From an uncultured Clostridium sp. (GTDB lineage: Bacteria; Bacillota; Clostridia; TANB77; CAG-508), in NCBI GenBank assembly GCA_947653235.1, contig CANTGH010000003.1, positions 91,007 to 155,006 of the forward strand: a DNA stretch of 64,000 bases, read 5' to 3'. Positions 56,776-64,000 of this stretch are shown here, in pieces. The notes beneath the pieces were generated by a model. The model was given only the letters and a program-made list of their open reading frames with translations. It did no database searches and was not told where the DNA came from. Position numbers and translations under genes: made by a program. How positions within the stretch are numbered: position 1 is the stretch's first letter; the number at the start of each line of letters is the position of its first letter.

Positions 56776-59700
56776 TTATTCTTTCGATTCTTGTTCTAAA
56801 TCTTTGAAAATCTCTTCATCTGGAATATCTTCATCTAAAATATTTTCATAGAATTCATCTTCTGCTTGTTCTTCGTTTTCAACTTCTTCTTCTTCGACTT
56901 CAATTTCATCGTCTAACATATCATCAATTTCATCGTCTTCTAAGTCTGAAAAATCTTCATCTTCTAATTCTTCAGCAGTAAGTGTCATCTCATCTTCTAG
57001 TTCAACTTCGCCTTCTTCGGTGTTTTCTTTGATTTCAATTTCTTCGTCTGTATCACTATATAACGTAATATCCAATCCCAAAGACTGCAATTCTTTAATC
57101 AATACTTTGAAAGACTCTGGAATACCTGGAGCTGGGATATTTTCCCCTTTGACAATGGCTTCATAAGTCTTTACTCGACCAATTACATCATCTGATTTCA
57201 TCGTCAAAATTTCTTGTAAAGTATAGGCTGCACCATATGCTTCCAATGCCCAAACTTCCATCTCTCCAAAACGTTGTCCACCAAATTGCGCTTTACCTCC
57301 AAGAGGTTGCTGTGTAACAAGTGAGTATGGACCAGTAGAACGAGCATGGATTTTGTCATCCACCAAATGGTGAAGTTTTAACATATACATTACACCAACT
57401 GTAATTGGATGATCAAATGGATCACCAGTTCTTCCATCATACAAAATGGTTTTTCCACTGGTTTCTAAACCTGCCATTTCAAGCATATCTTCGATGTCTT
57501 GTTCAGTCGCACCGTCAAATACGGGTGTTGCCATTTTCCAACCTAACATTCTGGCTGCTGCTCCTAAATGAACTTCAAGCACCTGTCCTAAGTTCATACG
57601 AGAAGGCACACCAAGTGGGTTAAGCACAACATCAACTGGCGTTCCATCTGGTAAGAATGGCATATCTTCCACTGGCAAAATGCGAGAAATAACACCTTTA
57701 TTTCCATGACGTCCTGCCATTTTATCACCAACAGAAATTTTTCTTTTTTGTGCAATATACACACGAATAATTTGGTTGACACCTGGCCCTAATTCATCTG
57801 AATTTTCTCTAGTAAATACTTTTACATCCACAATCGTTCCTGCTTCACCATGAGGTACACGAAGAGAAGTATCGCGAACTTCTCTGGCTTTCTCGCCGAA
57901 AATTGCACGCAATAATCTTTCCTCAGCGGTCAATTCCGTCTCACCTTTTGGTGTTACTTTACCAACTAAAATATCACCAGGTCCTACTTCAGCACCAATG
58001 CGGATAATACCATCTTCATTCAAATCTCTTAGTGCATCTTCACCAACATTTGGAATGTCTCTTGTAATTTCTTCTGGGCCTAATTTTGTATCACGACATT
58101 CGCAGTCGTAATCTTCAATATGAATTGATGTCAAAACATCTTCTTTGACTAGATTTTCAGATAGTAAAATAGCATCTTCGTAGTTGTAACCTTCCCACGT
58201 TGTGAAAGCAATCAATAGATTTTTACCAAGTGCCATTTCACCTTTATCTGTAGCAGGTCCATCAGCAATTACATCACCACGTTTTACGATTTCACCTTCT
58301 CTAACAATTGGTCTTTGGTTAATACACGTTGCACCATTGGTTCTTTTGAACTTTCTTAAATAGTATGTTCTTACTTTTCCCGATTCTTCTTTGATAACGA
58401 TTTCATCACCAACCACTTTTTGAACCACACCATTGTCTTCAGCAATGACAACAACGCCTGAATCTTTAGCGGCTTTATATTCAATTCCTGTTCCAACCAT
58501 TGGCGAATCCGTAATCATAAGAGGCACTGCTTGACGTTGCATGTTCGCTCCCATTAAGGCACGGTTGGCGTCATCGTGCTCTAAGAAAGGAATCATGGCA
58601 GCACCAACAGAAACTAATTGCTTTGGCGAAATATCGATATAATCAACTTTATTTCTTTCAATTTCTTTGATTTCTTCACGTTCTCTAACACGAATTCTTT
58701 TATTGGTTAAACAATTCTTTTCGTCAACTGGCTCAGAAGCTTGTGCAATGATGTAATTATCTTCTTCATCAGCTGTCATGTATTCTACTTCATCTGTTAC
58801 TTTTCCTGTTTCTTGATCAATTTTTCGATACGGTGTTTCAATAAAACCATATTCGTTAATAATTGCAAAAGTAGAAAGCGCTGAAATCAATCCAATGTTT
58901 GGTCCTTCTGGGGATTCAATTGGACATAATCTACCATAATGGGTATAATGAATATCACGTACCTCAAAACCTGCTCTTTCTCTGGAAAGACCACCTGGTC
59001 CTAAGGCTGAAATTCTTCTTTTATGAGTCAATTCAGAAAGTGGGTTGGTTTGATCCATGAATTGTGAAAGCTGTGAACTTCCGAAAAATTCACGAATAGA
59101 AGATGTGATTGGTTTCGTGTTAATTAAGCTTTGTGGTGTAATAACATCTAAATCTTGAAGGGTCATTCTTTCACGCACTACTCTTTCTAATCTTGTTAAA
59201 CCAATTCTAAATTGATTTTGTAAAAGTTCCCCTACACAACGAATACGTCTATTTCCTAAATGGTCAATATCATCTACTTTTCCTAATCTTGCTTTTTCTG
59301 GTGATGAGATATAAATATTGTATTCCAAGTTTAACAAATAGTTTACAGAAGCTAGAATATCCTCTGTTATGATATTTTTAGGAATCAATTCGTCCATTCT
59401 TTCTTCTAGAATTTTCTTTAATTCTTTTTCGTTTTTAGCATTTTCTAAAATATTTTTCAACACTTCATAATTGACATCTACTTTGATTTTTAATTCATCT
59501 GCAATTTCTGGCTTGATAAAAGCTTTGATATCAACAACACCGTTTCCAATGACCTTCGCTTTTTTGTCTTCGATTTTTACATAAACACTATTGATACCAG
59601 CATTTTGAATTTCGCGTGCAACTTTTCTTGAAATCACTTCATCTTTTTCCACAAAAACTTCTCCTGTTTCTGGATTAGCAATTGTTTCATAAGCAATGTG

Positions 59701-60564
59701 ATTAGCAATTCTGTCCGCTAAACATAATTTCTTGTTGAATTTGTAACGACCAACTTTAGATAAATCATAACGTCTGTTATCAAAAAATAATCCATTGAAT
59801 AAATTACGCGCTGCATCTACGGTTGGAAGTTCACCTGGTCTTAATTTTTTGTAGATTTCAATTAAGGATTCATCTGCGGTTTTAATTGGATCTTTGGCAA
59901 TTGTTGCTAGGATTTTGTCTTCTTCACCAAAAAATTCTAACATTTTTTCATCTGTATCTAAGCCGATTGCTCGCAATAAACAAGTTACTGGCAATTTTCT
60001 GGTTCGGTCAATACGAACATAAAATACATCATTACTATCGGTTTCATATTCTAGCCATGCACCACGAATTGGCATAATGGTTGATGTATATAGCTTTTTA
60101 CCAACTTTATCATAACTTGATTCATAATAACAGCCTGGTGAACGAACCAACTGGCTGACAACAACTCTTTCTGCACCGTTTATCACAAAGGTTCCGCTAT
60201 CTGTCATCAGTGGAAAATCACCTAAGTAAATTTCTTGTTCTTTGATTTCTCCTGTTTCACGGTTAATCAAACGTACTTTTACGTGCAATCTTGTTGAATA
60301 CGTTGCATCTCTTTCTTTTGCTTCTTCTAACGTATATTTCGTTTTTTCTTCCATGTAGTAATCAAAAAATTCTAGCACTAGATTTCCAGAATAATCAATA
60401 ATAGGCGAAATATCTCTTAATACTTCACCTAATCCTTCTTTAATAAACCAGTCATATGAATCTTTTTGTACTTTTAAAAGATTAGGTATTTCGATGAAAT
60501 CTCCAATCTTTGAAAAAGTTTTGCGCACGCATTTTTCGTGCTTGACATCTTTTACCTTTACCAA
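56776..60564 (-). CDS. rpoB: RNA polymerase beta subunit
   Basis: Catalytic partner of beta'. The rifampicin region holds [36 protein letters not shown] and [19 protein letters not shown] follow. After [14 protein letters not shown] comes an acidic tail of about 85 residues, longer than usual. The start is probably TTG at 60564 ([11 protein letters not shown], 1262 residues), 8 bases after AAGGTGG; a GTG four codons upstream overlaps that site. The leader carries a long hairpin. Confidence 0.98.
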   Translation of the reverse strand: MVKVKDVKHEKCVRKTFSKIGDFIEIPNLLKVQKDSYDWFIKEGLGEVLRDISPIIDYSGNLVLEFFDYYMEEKTKYTLEEAKERDATYSTRLHVKVRLINRETGEIKEQEIYLGDFPLMTDSGTFVINGAERVVVSQLVRSPGCYYESSYDKVGKKLYTSTIMPIRGAWLEYETDSNDVFYVRIDRTRKLPVTCLLRAIGLDTDEKMLEFFGEEDKILATIAKDPIKTADESLIEIYKKLRPGELPTVDAARNLFNGLFFDNRRYDLSKVGRYKFNKKLCLADRIANHIAYETIANPETGEVFVEKDEVISRKVAREIQNAGINSVYVKIEDKKAKVIGNGVVDIKAFIKPEIADELKIKVDVNYEVLKNILENAKNEKELKKILEERMDELIPKNIITEDILASVNYLLNLEYNIYISSPEKARLGKVDDIDHLGNRRIRCVGELLQNQFRIGLTRLERVVRERMTLQDLDVITPQSLINTKPITSSIREFFGSSQLSQFMDQTNPLSELTHKRRISALGPGGLSRERAGFEVRDIHYTHYGRLCPIESPEGPNIGLISALSTFAIINEYGFIETPYRKIDQETGKVTDEVEYMTADEEDNYIIAQASEPVDEKNCLTNKRIRVREREEIKEIERNKVDYIDISPKQLVSVGAAMIPFLEHDDANRALMGANMQRQAVPLMITDSPMVGTGIEYKAAKDSGVVVIAEDNGVVQKVVGDEIVIKEESGKVRTYYLRKFKRTNGATCINQRPIVREGEIVKRGDVIADGPATDKGEMALGKNLLIAFTTWEGYNYEDAILLSENLVKEDVLTSIHIEDYDCECRDTKLGPEEITRDIPNVGEDALRDLNEDGIIRIGAEVGPGDILVGKVTPKGETELTAEERLLRAIFGEKAREVRDTSLRVPHGEAGTIVDVKVFTRENSDELGPGVNQIIRVYIAQKRKISVGDKMAGRHGNKGVISRILPVEDMPFLPDGTPVDVVLNPLGVPSRMNLGQVLEVHLGAAARMLGWKMATPVFDGATEQDIEDMLEMAGLETSGKTILYDGRTGDPFDHPITVGVMYMLKLHHLVDDKIHARSTGPYSLVTQQPLGGKAQFGGQRFGEMEVWALEAYGAAYTLQEILTMKSDDVIGRVKTYEAIVKGENIPAPGIPESFKVLIKELQSLGLDITLYSDTDEEIEIKENTEEGEVELEDEMTLTAEELEDEDFSDLEDDEIDDMLDDEIEVEEEEVENEEQAEDEFYENILDEDIPDEEIFKDLEQESKE

Positions 60565-60611
60565 AATAAAAACCACCTTTTTTATAAATTTAGCAGGTAA
60601 TATATGAACTT

Positions 60612-60720
60612 TGCTCTAAGTCCTTCTTAGCGCAAAAGGTTGTTAACCAAAAAATCCTATCCCTGCTTAAAAACAAGATTTTTTAGGTTAGTTCCTCTTT
60701 TGCCTAATTCCTCTTTGAGC
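60612..60720 (-). promoter_or_regulatory. Long imperfect hairpin in the rpoB leader
   Basis: Three nested pairings on the leader RNA: GCTCAAAG/CTTAGAGC outside (60713-60720 with 60612-60619), GCAAAAGAGG with CCTTTTGC (60694-60703 with 60631-60638), and AACCTAAAAAATC with GATTTTTTGGTT (677-689 with 644-655 of the block). It lies between promoter and start codon; autoregulation or antitermination is possible. Confidence 0.6.
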
Positions 60721-60758
60721 AAAAATTATATAACGGTTTTGTATGAAATTGTTCTAGT

Positions 60759-60787
60759 ATTATATACTATTTTTTACAATTAGTCAA
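60759..60787 (-). promoter_or_regulatory. Promoter of rpoB-rpoC
   Basis: TTGACT (60782-60787), 17-bp spacer, TATAAT (60759-60764). Confidence 0.8.
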
Positions 60788-60827
60788 GCCTTTTTATGAC
60801 TTTTTTAAAAAAATAAAACATTAAAAA

Positions 60828-60851
60828 GGAAATAACGCTTCAGTTATTTCC
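60828..60851 (-). terminator. Terminator downstream of R3
   Basis: GGAAATAAC/GTTATTTCC with a 6-nt loop, then T5 on the minus strand. It serves the BspA-like gene and would also stop the R3 minus-strand transcript within a few tens of bases. Confidence 0.75.
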
Positions 60852-60864
60852 TAAAAATACCCTC

Positions 60865-60936
60865 ACCTTTTATTATAACATATTTTTTGATTTATGTCAA
60901 GTTGCTTTTTATTAAAAATAAGGTATAATAAAAGGT
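60865..60936. repeat. Palindromic promoter element, copy R3 (72 bp)
   Basis: Same architecture as R1 and R2, one base shorter on the plus-promoter side (TTGCTT-16-TATAAT); the minus side is TTGACA-17-TATAAT. It sits between the BspA-like stop and its terminator. Confidence 0.85.
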
Positions 60937-60953
60937 TGGACTAAAATTATTGT

Positions 60954-62233
60954 TTACAGATTTTTTACTACAATCGTAACCCCTTCATTGCCTGAGAAAC
61001 TTTCTATTTTATTTTTCATTTCTTGATCTTTTACATAAACTGTTAAATTATTACAGTTATAAAACATATTATTCATATTAGTAACATTTCCTATATCCCA
61101 ATTGCTTAAATCTAACTGAGTTAAGCGATTGCAATCAAAAAACATATTTGACATATTGGTGACATTTTGAGTATTAAAATGACTCACATCTAGACTAGCC
61201 AAACCTTGACAACCAGCAAACATAAAAGATAAATCAACTACGTTGCTTGTATCAATATTACTTACATCTAAGACTTTTAAACTTGCACAGTTTACAAACA
61301 TATCTCCCATATTGATAACATTTTTGGTATCAAAACTTCTTAAATCTATATTGGTCAATTTTTTACAACCACCAAACATAAAATACATATTTTCTACTTT
61401 ACTTGTATTAAACCTACTTATATCTATATTTTCTAAACTATTACAACCACCAAACATATATCCCATGTCTGTCATACAACTTGTATCTAACTTACTCACA
61501 TCAATTGTTGTTACATCTCTTAATGCATAAAATTTAAAACTTTTCGGTATTATTTTCTGATATAATATCACATTTGTACAAGTGTCTCTATACCAAAATA
61601 CTTTATCATCAAACTCGAATTGAAAATCTGCTATATTTCCGCCATCTTTTGCTACTTCTTTGGTTGGATCTGTATATTCCGATCGACTAAAAATCAAAGT
61701 CCCATCTGTATATAACTTCGCATAAGCTGGCGTTGGTTGTTTTTCTTTCTGATTTGCTTCTAAATCCCAAATTACTTTCCCATTTTCTAATATTCCTGTT
61801 AAAAATACTTGTTCTTTTTTATATACTTCAATATCTCCATTCCCAATATCTATTAAAAAACCACTTGGCGTTATTTGATTGTAGCTATTTATTTGTGTTT
61901 CTAAATAATCACTAAATTCACTAAAATCAGTTCCATAGTTTAATTCTTCTTGATATTTCATCTTCAATTCCAATAACCACATCTCAACTTCTTCTTTCGC
62001 AGTCATCATTTCTGTTTTACTTACTGCTTTTTCTGCTTTGTTTAAGATCCCTTGCTCTCCTGCCACGAGACTTAAACTAACGCCTGCTAAAATCAATAAT
62101 ACAATAATCGTGATAACAAGGGCTATTAAAGTAATTCCTCTTTGATTATCTCTTATAAAATTACTTGTTTGTGTGTGTGTGTGTGTACAGCCACAAGGCT
62201 TTTAGCGTTTTCATTAACCTTCTTATTTTTCAT
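60954..62233 (-). CDS. Prepilin-like / BspA-type surface protein, out of frame at an (AC)8 tract
   Basis: An ATG at 62233 with GGAGG nine bases upstream starts MKNKKVNENAKSLVAV and enters an (AC)8 tract. As sequenced, the frame closes soon after; removing one AC unit gives ...NFIRDNQRGITLIALVITI, the prepilin-type hydrophobic N-terminus common in Clostridia. The rest is a helical stalk, a middle domain and about six BspA/DUF285 repeats (NMxxMFxxCxxLxxLDLSxFDTSxV; from about residue 215 to the end). Length is 3n+2, unlike the CGG genes. No in-frame CGG. Likely a phase-variable adhesin or minor pilin; a miscounted repeat in the assembly is the alternative. Confidence 0.7.
62171..62186 (-). repeat. 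(AC)8 dinucleotide tract in coding leader
   Basis: Eight GT units on the plus strand. A change of one unit (8 to 7) restores the frame to the downstream protein. Confidence 0.85.
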
Positions 62234-62297
62234 CTTTTATATCCTCCATTTGATTATAGAATTATTTCCTGTAAATTTACATTTTTTACTTTCTAAA

Positions 62298-64000
62298 TTA
62301 ACCGATTGTCTGAAATTCTTGTTTTAGCCTTACATATCCCAATTCTTCCCAAAAATTATAAGCTAAATTTAAACGAAATAATAATTTGGGTTTTGCTCCT
62401 GCTCTATTTTTGTCAACTACACAAACATAATACCTTACATCGGGATTTTCAAAAACTTCTAAATCTTTATATTCTTTTGCTTCCTCAATTGGTGAATATT
62501 CATATTTAACAAGTGTTTGTGGATTAATTTGTTTCATTAAACACAATGTATCTAAAACTTCTTTGACTGTTTTACTTGCTGACATATCATTAATCGTCAA
62601 ATTCACTGGTAAAGTGCTACTTTCCAATAATTGCATAGAAGAACCAATAAATATCTCAAATTTCTGTGCCAAATTGGAAAGAATGGTAGCTGTCTTTTTG
62701 ACTTCTTCTCCATTTCCAATATTCTCTGTATCTGCTTTTAAAGTATCATAAAAAATATATTCAATGTTTTCTTTGTAGTAATAATTCATAATTATTTTGC
62801 GAATATCGTCATTGGTATGTTCTGTAATATGAATAAAATGAATTGAATTATCCATTTGTTCATTTAACCACTGTGTCGTAGCAATCGTTTTTCTAAATTC
62901 CGTGGAAAGCTTGCTCAAACGTTCTACAAAAGCCTCTATTGATTCCTTTTCTTCTCTTAAAATAAACCCATTATGATCCAGTTTAACACCTCTTTTTTTG
63001 TCTGTTCTAAATTTTAGTTCCAACAATTCTCCTTCTGTTTTGTGCAAGTCTTGTCCATGTAAATTTTGATAAACTTTATTGTTTAAAATCGTCGTAATTA
63101 AACAAAGTTTCATTTTTTCTTTTGACATTTCGTTAGAAATAATAAGTACTTTCTTTTTTTCTACAAATGCCAAATAACTTGCCATATTAATTGTCAACCT
63201 ACTCTTTCCCGAATTGGATGGCATCGCATAACAAAAAGTTTCTCCTTTTCGAATTCCCTTAAAGACACTTGTTAAAATTGGAAAAGGCAAATTTGCTCCA
63301 GTTACTAAATTACTTTCATCGTTTAATAAAAAATTTGTAATATCCTCATTTAATCTTCCTTGGCTTAGTCCACTTGTAACTCCAATTTGCTCAATTGCAC
63401 TTTCAACTTCTTCTACTGTCATTTCATTGTATAATTCATAATTGATAATATTTAAAATATTATCTCGAATAATCTTCGTTGGTGCCAATAAATAATTCTT
63501 TTTCAGAATAAAAAGCTTTTTTAAAATGGTATAAATAACTTCCATATCATAATTTTTTTCATTCGCCATTTCTTGTAATTGAAGTTTTAAAGCATATGTA
63601 TCACGTGCTTCTAATGGAAGTTTAAATCCTTCTTTGGCAACAGCTGGTGCATATTGTTCTGATTCTCGAAATAAAATAATACGATACATATTATCTAATG
63701 CCTCATCCGAAAAATGACAATCTTGATATAAAAAATAATATCTTGAAATTGCCTTGGGGTTATTCAATAGCAAACCTAAAAAAATATATTCCACTTTTAA
63801 ACTAGACAATTTTTCTAAATCTTTCTCATCTGAAGATGGCTGTGTTTGTTCGTCTGTTTCTTCGTATTCTTTGTCGTCTTCTATCTCTTCGTATTCCTCG
63901 TCATCTTCTATTTCTTCGTATTCTTCGTCGTCTTCTATTTCTTCATATTCCTCGTCATCTTCTATTTCTTCGTATTCTTCGTCGTCTTCTATTTCTTCAT
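62298..64000 (-). CDS. DnaB-like RecA-fold ATPase with acidic repeats, 5' end outside window
   Basis: Open to the right edge. The part near the edge encodes tandem 9-residue acidic repeats (EEYEEIEDD type), then TQPSSDEKDLEKLSSLKVEYIF and a DnaB-like architecture: an N-terminal helical part (LLLNNPKAISRYYFLYQDCHFSD), linker, and an ATPase with PSNSGKSRLTINMASYLAF (Walker A) and a Walker-B-like IEYIFYDTLKAD. It resembles replicative helicases of phages or plasmids more than the chromosomal dnaB at 48166. Stop at 62298. No in-frame CGG in the visible part. Function as a helicase is inferred. Confidence 0.65.
   Translation of the reverse strand, partial: EEIEDDEEYEEIEDDEEYEEIEDDEEYEEIEDDEEYEEIEDDKEYEETDEQTQPSSDEKDLEKLSSLKVEYIFLGLLLNNPKAISRYYFLYQDCHFSDEALDNMYRIILFRESEQYAPAVAKEGFKLPLEARDTYALKLQLQEMANEKNYDMEVIYTILKKLFILKKNYLLAPTKIIRDNILNIINYELYNEMTVEEVESAIEQIGVTSGLSQGRLNEDITNFLLNDESNLVTGANLPFPILTSVFKGIRKGETFCYAMPSNSGKSRLTINMASYLAFVEKKKVLIISNEMSKEKMKLCLITTILNNKVYQNLHGQDLHKTEGELLELKFRTDKKRGVKLDHNGFILREEKESIEAFVERLSKLSTEFRKTIATTQWLNEQMDNSIHFIHITEHTNDDIRKIIMNYYYKENIEYIFYDTLKADTENIGNGEEVKKTATILSNLAQKFEIFIGSSMQLLESSTLPVNLTINDMSASKTVKEVLDTLCLMKQINPQTLVKYEYSPIEEAKEYKDLEVFENPDVRYYVCVVDKNRAGAKPKLLFRLNLAYNFWEELGYVRLKQEFQTIG
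63861..64000 (-). repeat. 27-bp tandem repeat encoding acidic 9-mers
   Basis: About five units of GAAGAATACGAAGAAATAG-type sequence, continuing past the window edge. Confidence 0.8.

Noticed and set aside
60954..62233. BspA-like gene as a twelfth CGG recoding case
   Set aside because: It is off by two bases (3n+2), has no CGG at the break, and the break lies at the (AC)8 tract.
63861..64000. CRISPR-like repeat array at the right edge
   Set aside because: Units are contiguous without spacers and encode an in-frame acidic peptide.

Overview
This window reads as the chromosome of a low-G+C, Gram-positive, anaerobic, spore-forming Clostridia-type bacterium. The evidence is PolC-type replicase, the rpsF-ssb-rpsR, pyrH-frr-uppS-cdsA-rseP-polC, topA-trmFO, gdpP-rplI-dnaB and rpoB-rpoC clusters, CotF-like coat genes and ylbJ, a trimeric [FeFe]-hydrogenase, and AT-rich DNA with clear TTGACA-17-TATAAT promoters. 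A GH78 glycosidase, BspA-type repeats and prepilin-like leaders suggest an animal-gut organism. The exact lineage is not determined here.

The central observation is that eleven genes, most of them core or enzymatic, are each interrupted once, and all are broken in the same way: a coat gene, rsmF-like, cdsA, ylbJ, topA, mraY, a U32/RlhA-like gene, a histidine phosphatase, hydA, hydC and dnaB. In every case the 0 frame reaches a CGG codon. The protein resumes if the C is skipped and the next three bases, GGN, are read as one residue. All eleven genes have length 3n+1, and the joined products have normal family lengths. By my reading by eye, the roughly 14,600 codons of the uninterrupted native genes contain no in-frame CGG, although out-of-phase CGG is common. 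Only two genes with unlike codon use (1-376 and 34168-34905) carry in-frame CGG without resuming. At the best conserved sites (MraY, NuoE/HydC, U32, phosphatase) the residue needed is glycine. The simplest reading is that CGG is not an arginine codon here but a +1 recoding signal, with CGGN decoded as one glycine.

Layout. 1-5k: rpsF operon, two coat genes, a DUF368 lipid-carrier transporter, an RsmF-like methyltransferase. 5-7k: small regulators with a palindromic operator, HU, initiator tRNA. 7-17k: polC and the pyrH-to-rseP cluster, all on the minus strand. 17-20k: ylbJ and a large coiled-coil protein. 20-29k: trmFO, topA, and murG, ftsW, mraY, murE (murD and murF are absent here). 29-35k: U32/RlhA-like, pyrB, phosphatase and two unassigned genes. 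35-41k: hydrogenase operon hydC-hydB-(methyltransferase)-hydA and solitary murC. 41-53k: GH78, RelQ-like synthetase, ftsH, tilS, dnaB, rplI, gdpP. 52-61k: an Ig-like membrane protein, rpoC and rpoB with a long structured leader. 61-64k: a prepilin/BspA-like surface gene switched out of frame by an (AC)8 tract, and a DnaB-like ATPase with acidic 9-residue repeats running off the window.

Other structure: three copies of a 72-73 bp near-perfect palindrome carrying back-to-back sigma-A promoters, and a scatter of G+C-rich intergenic hairpins.
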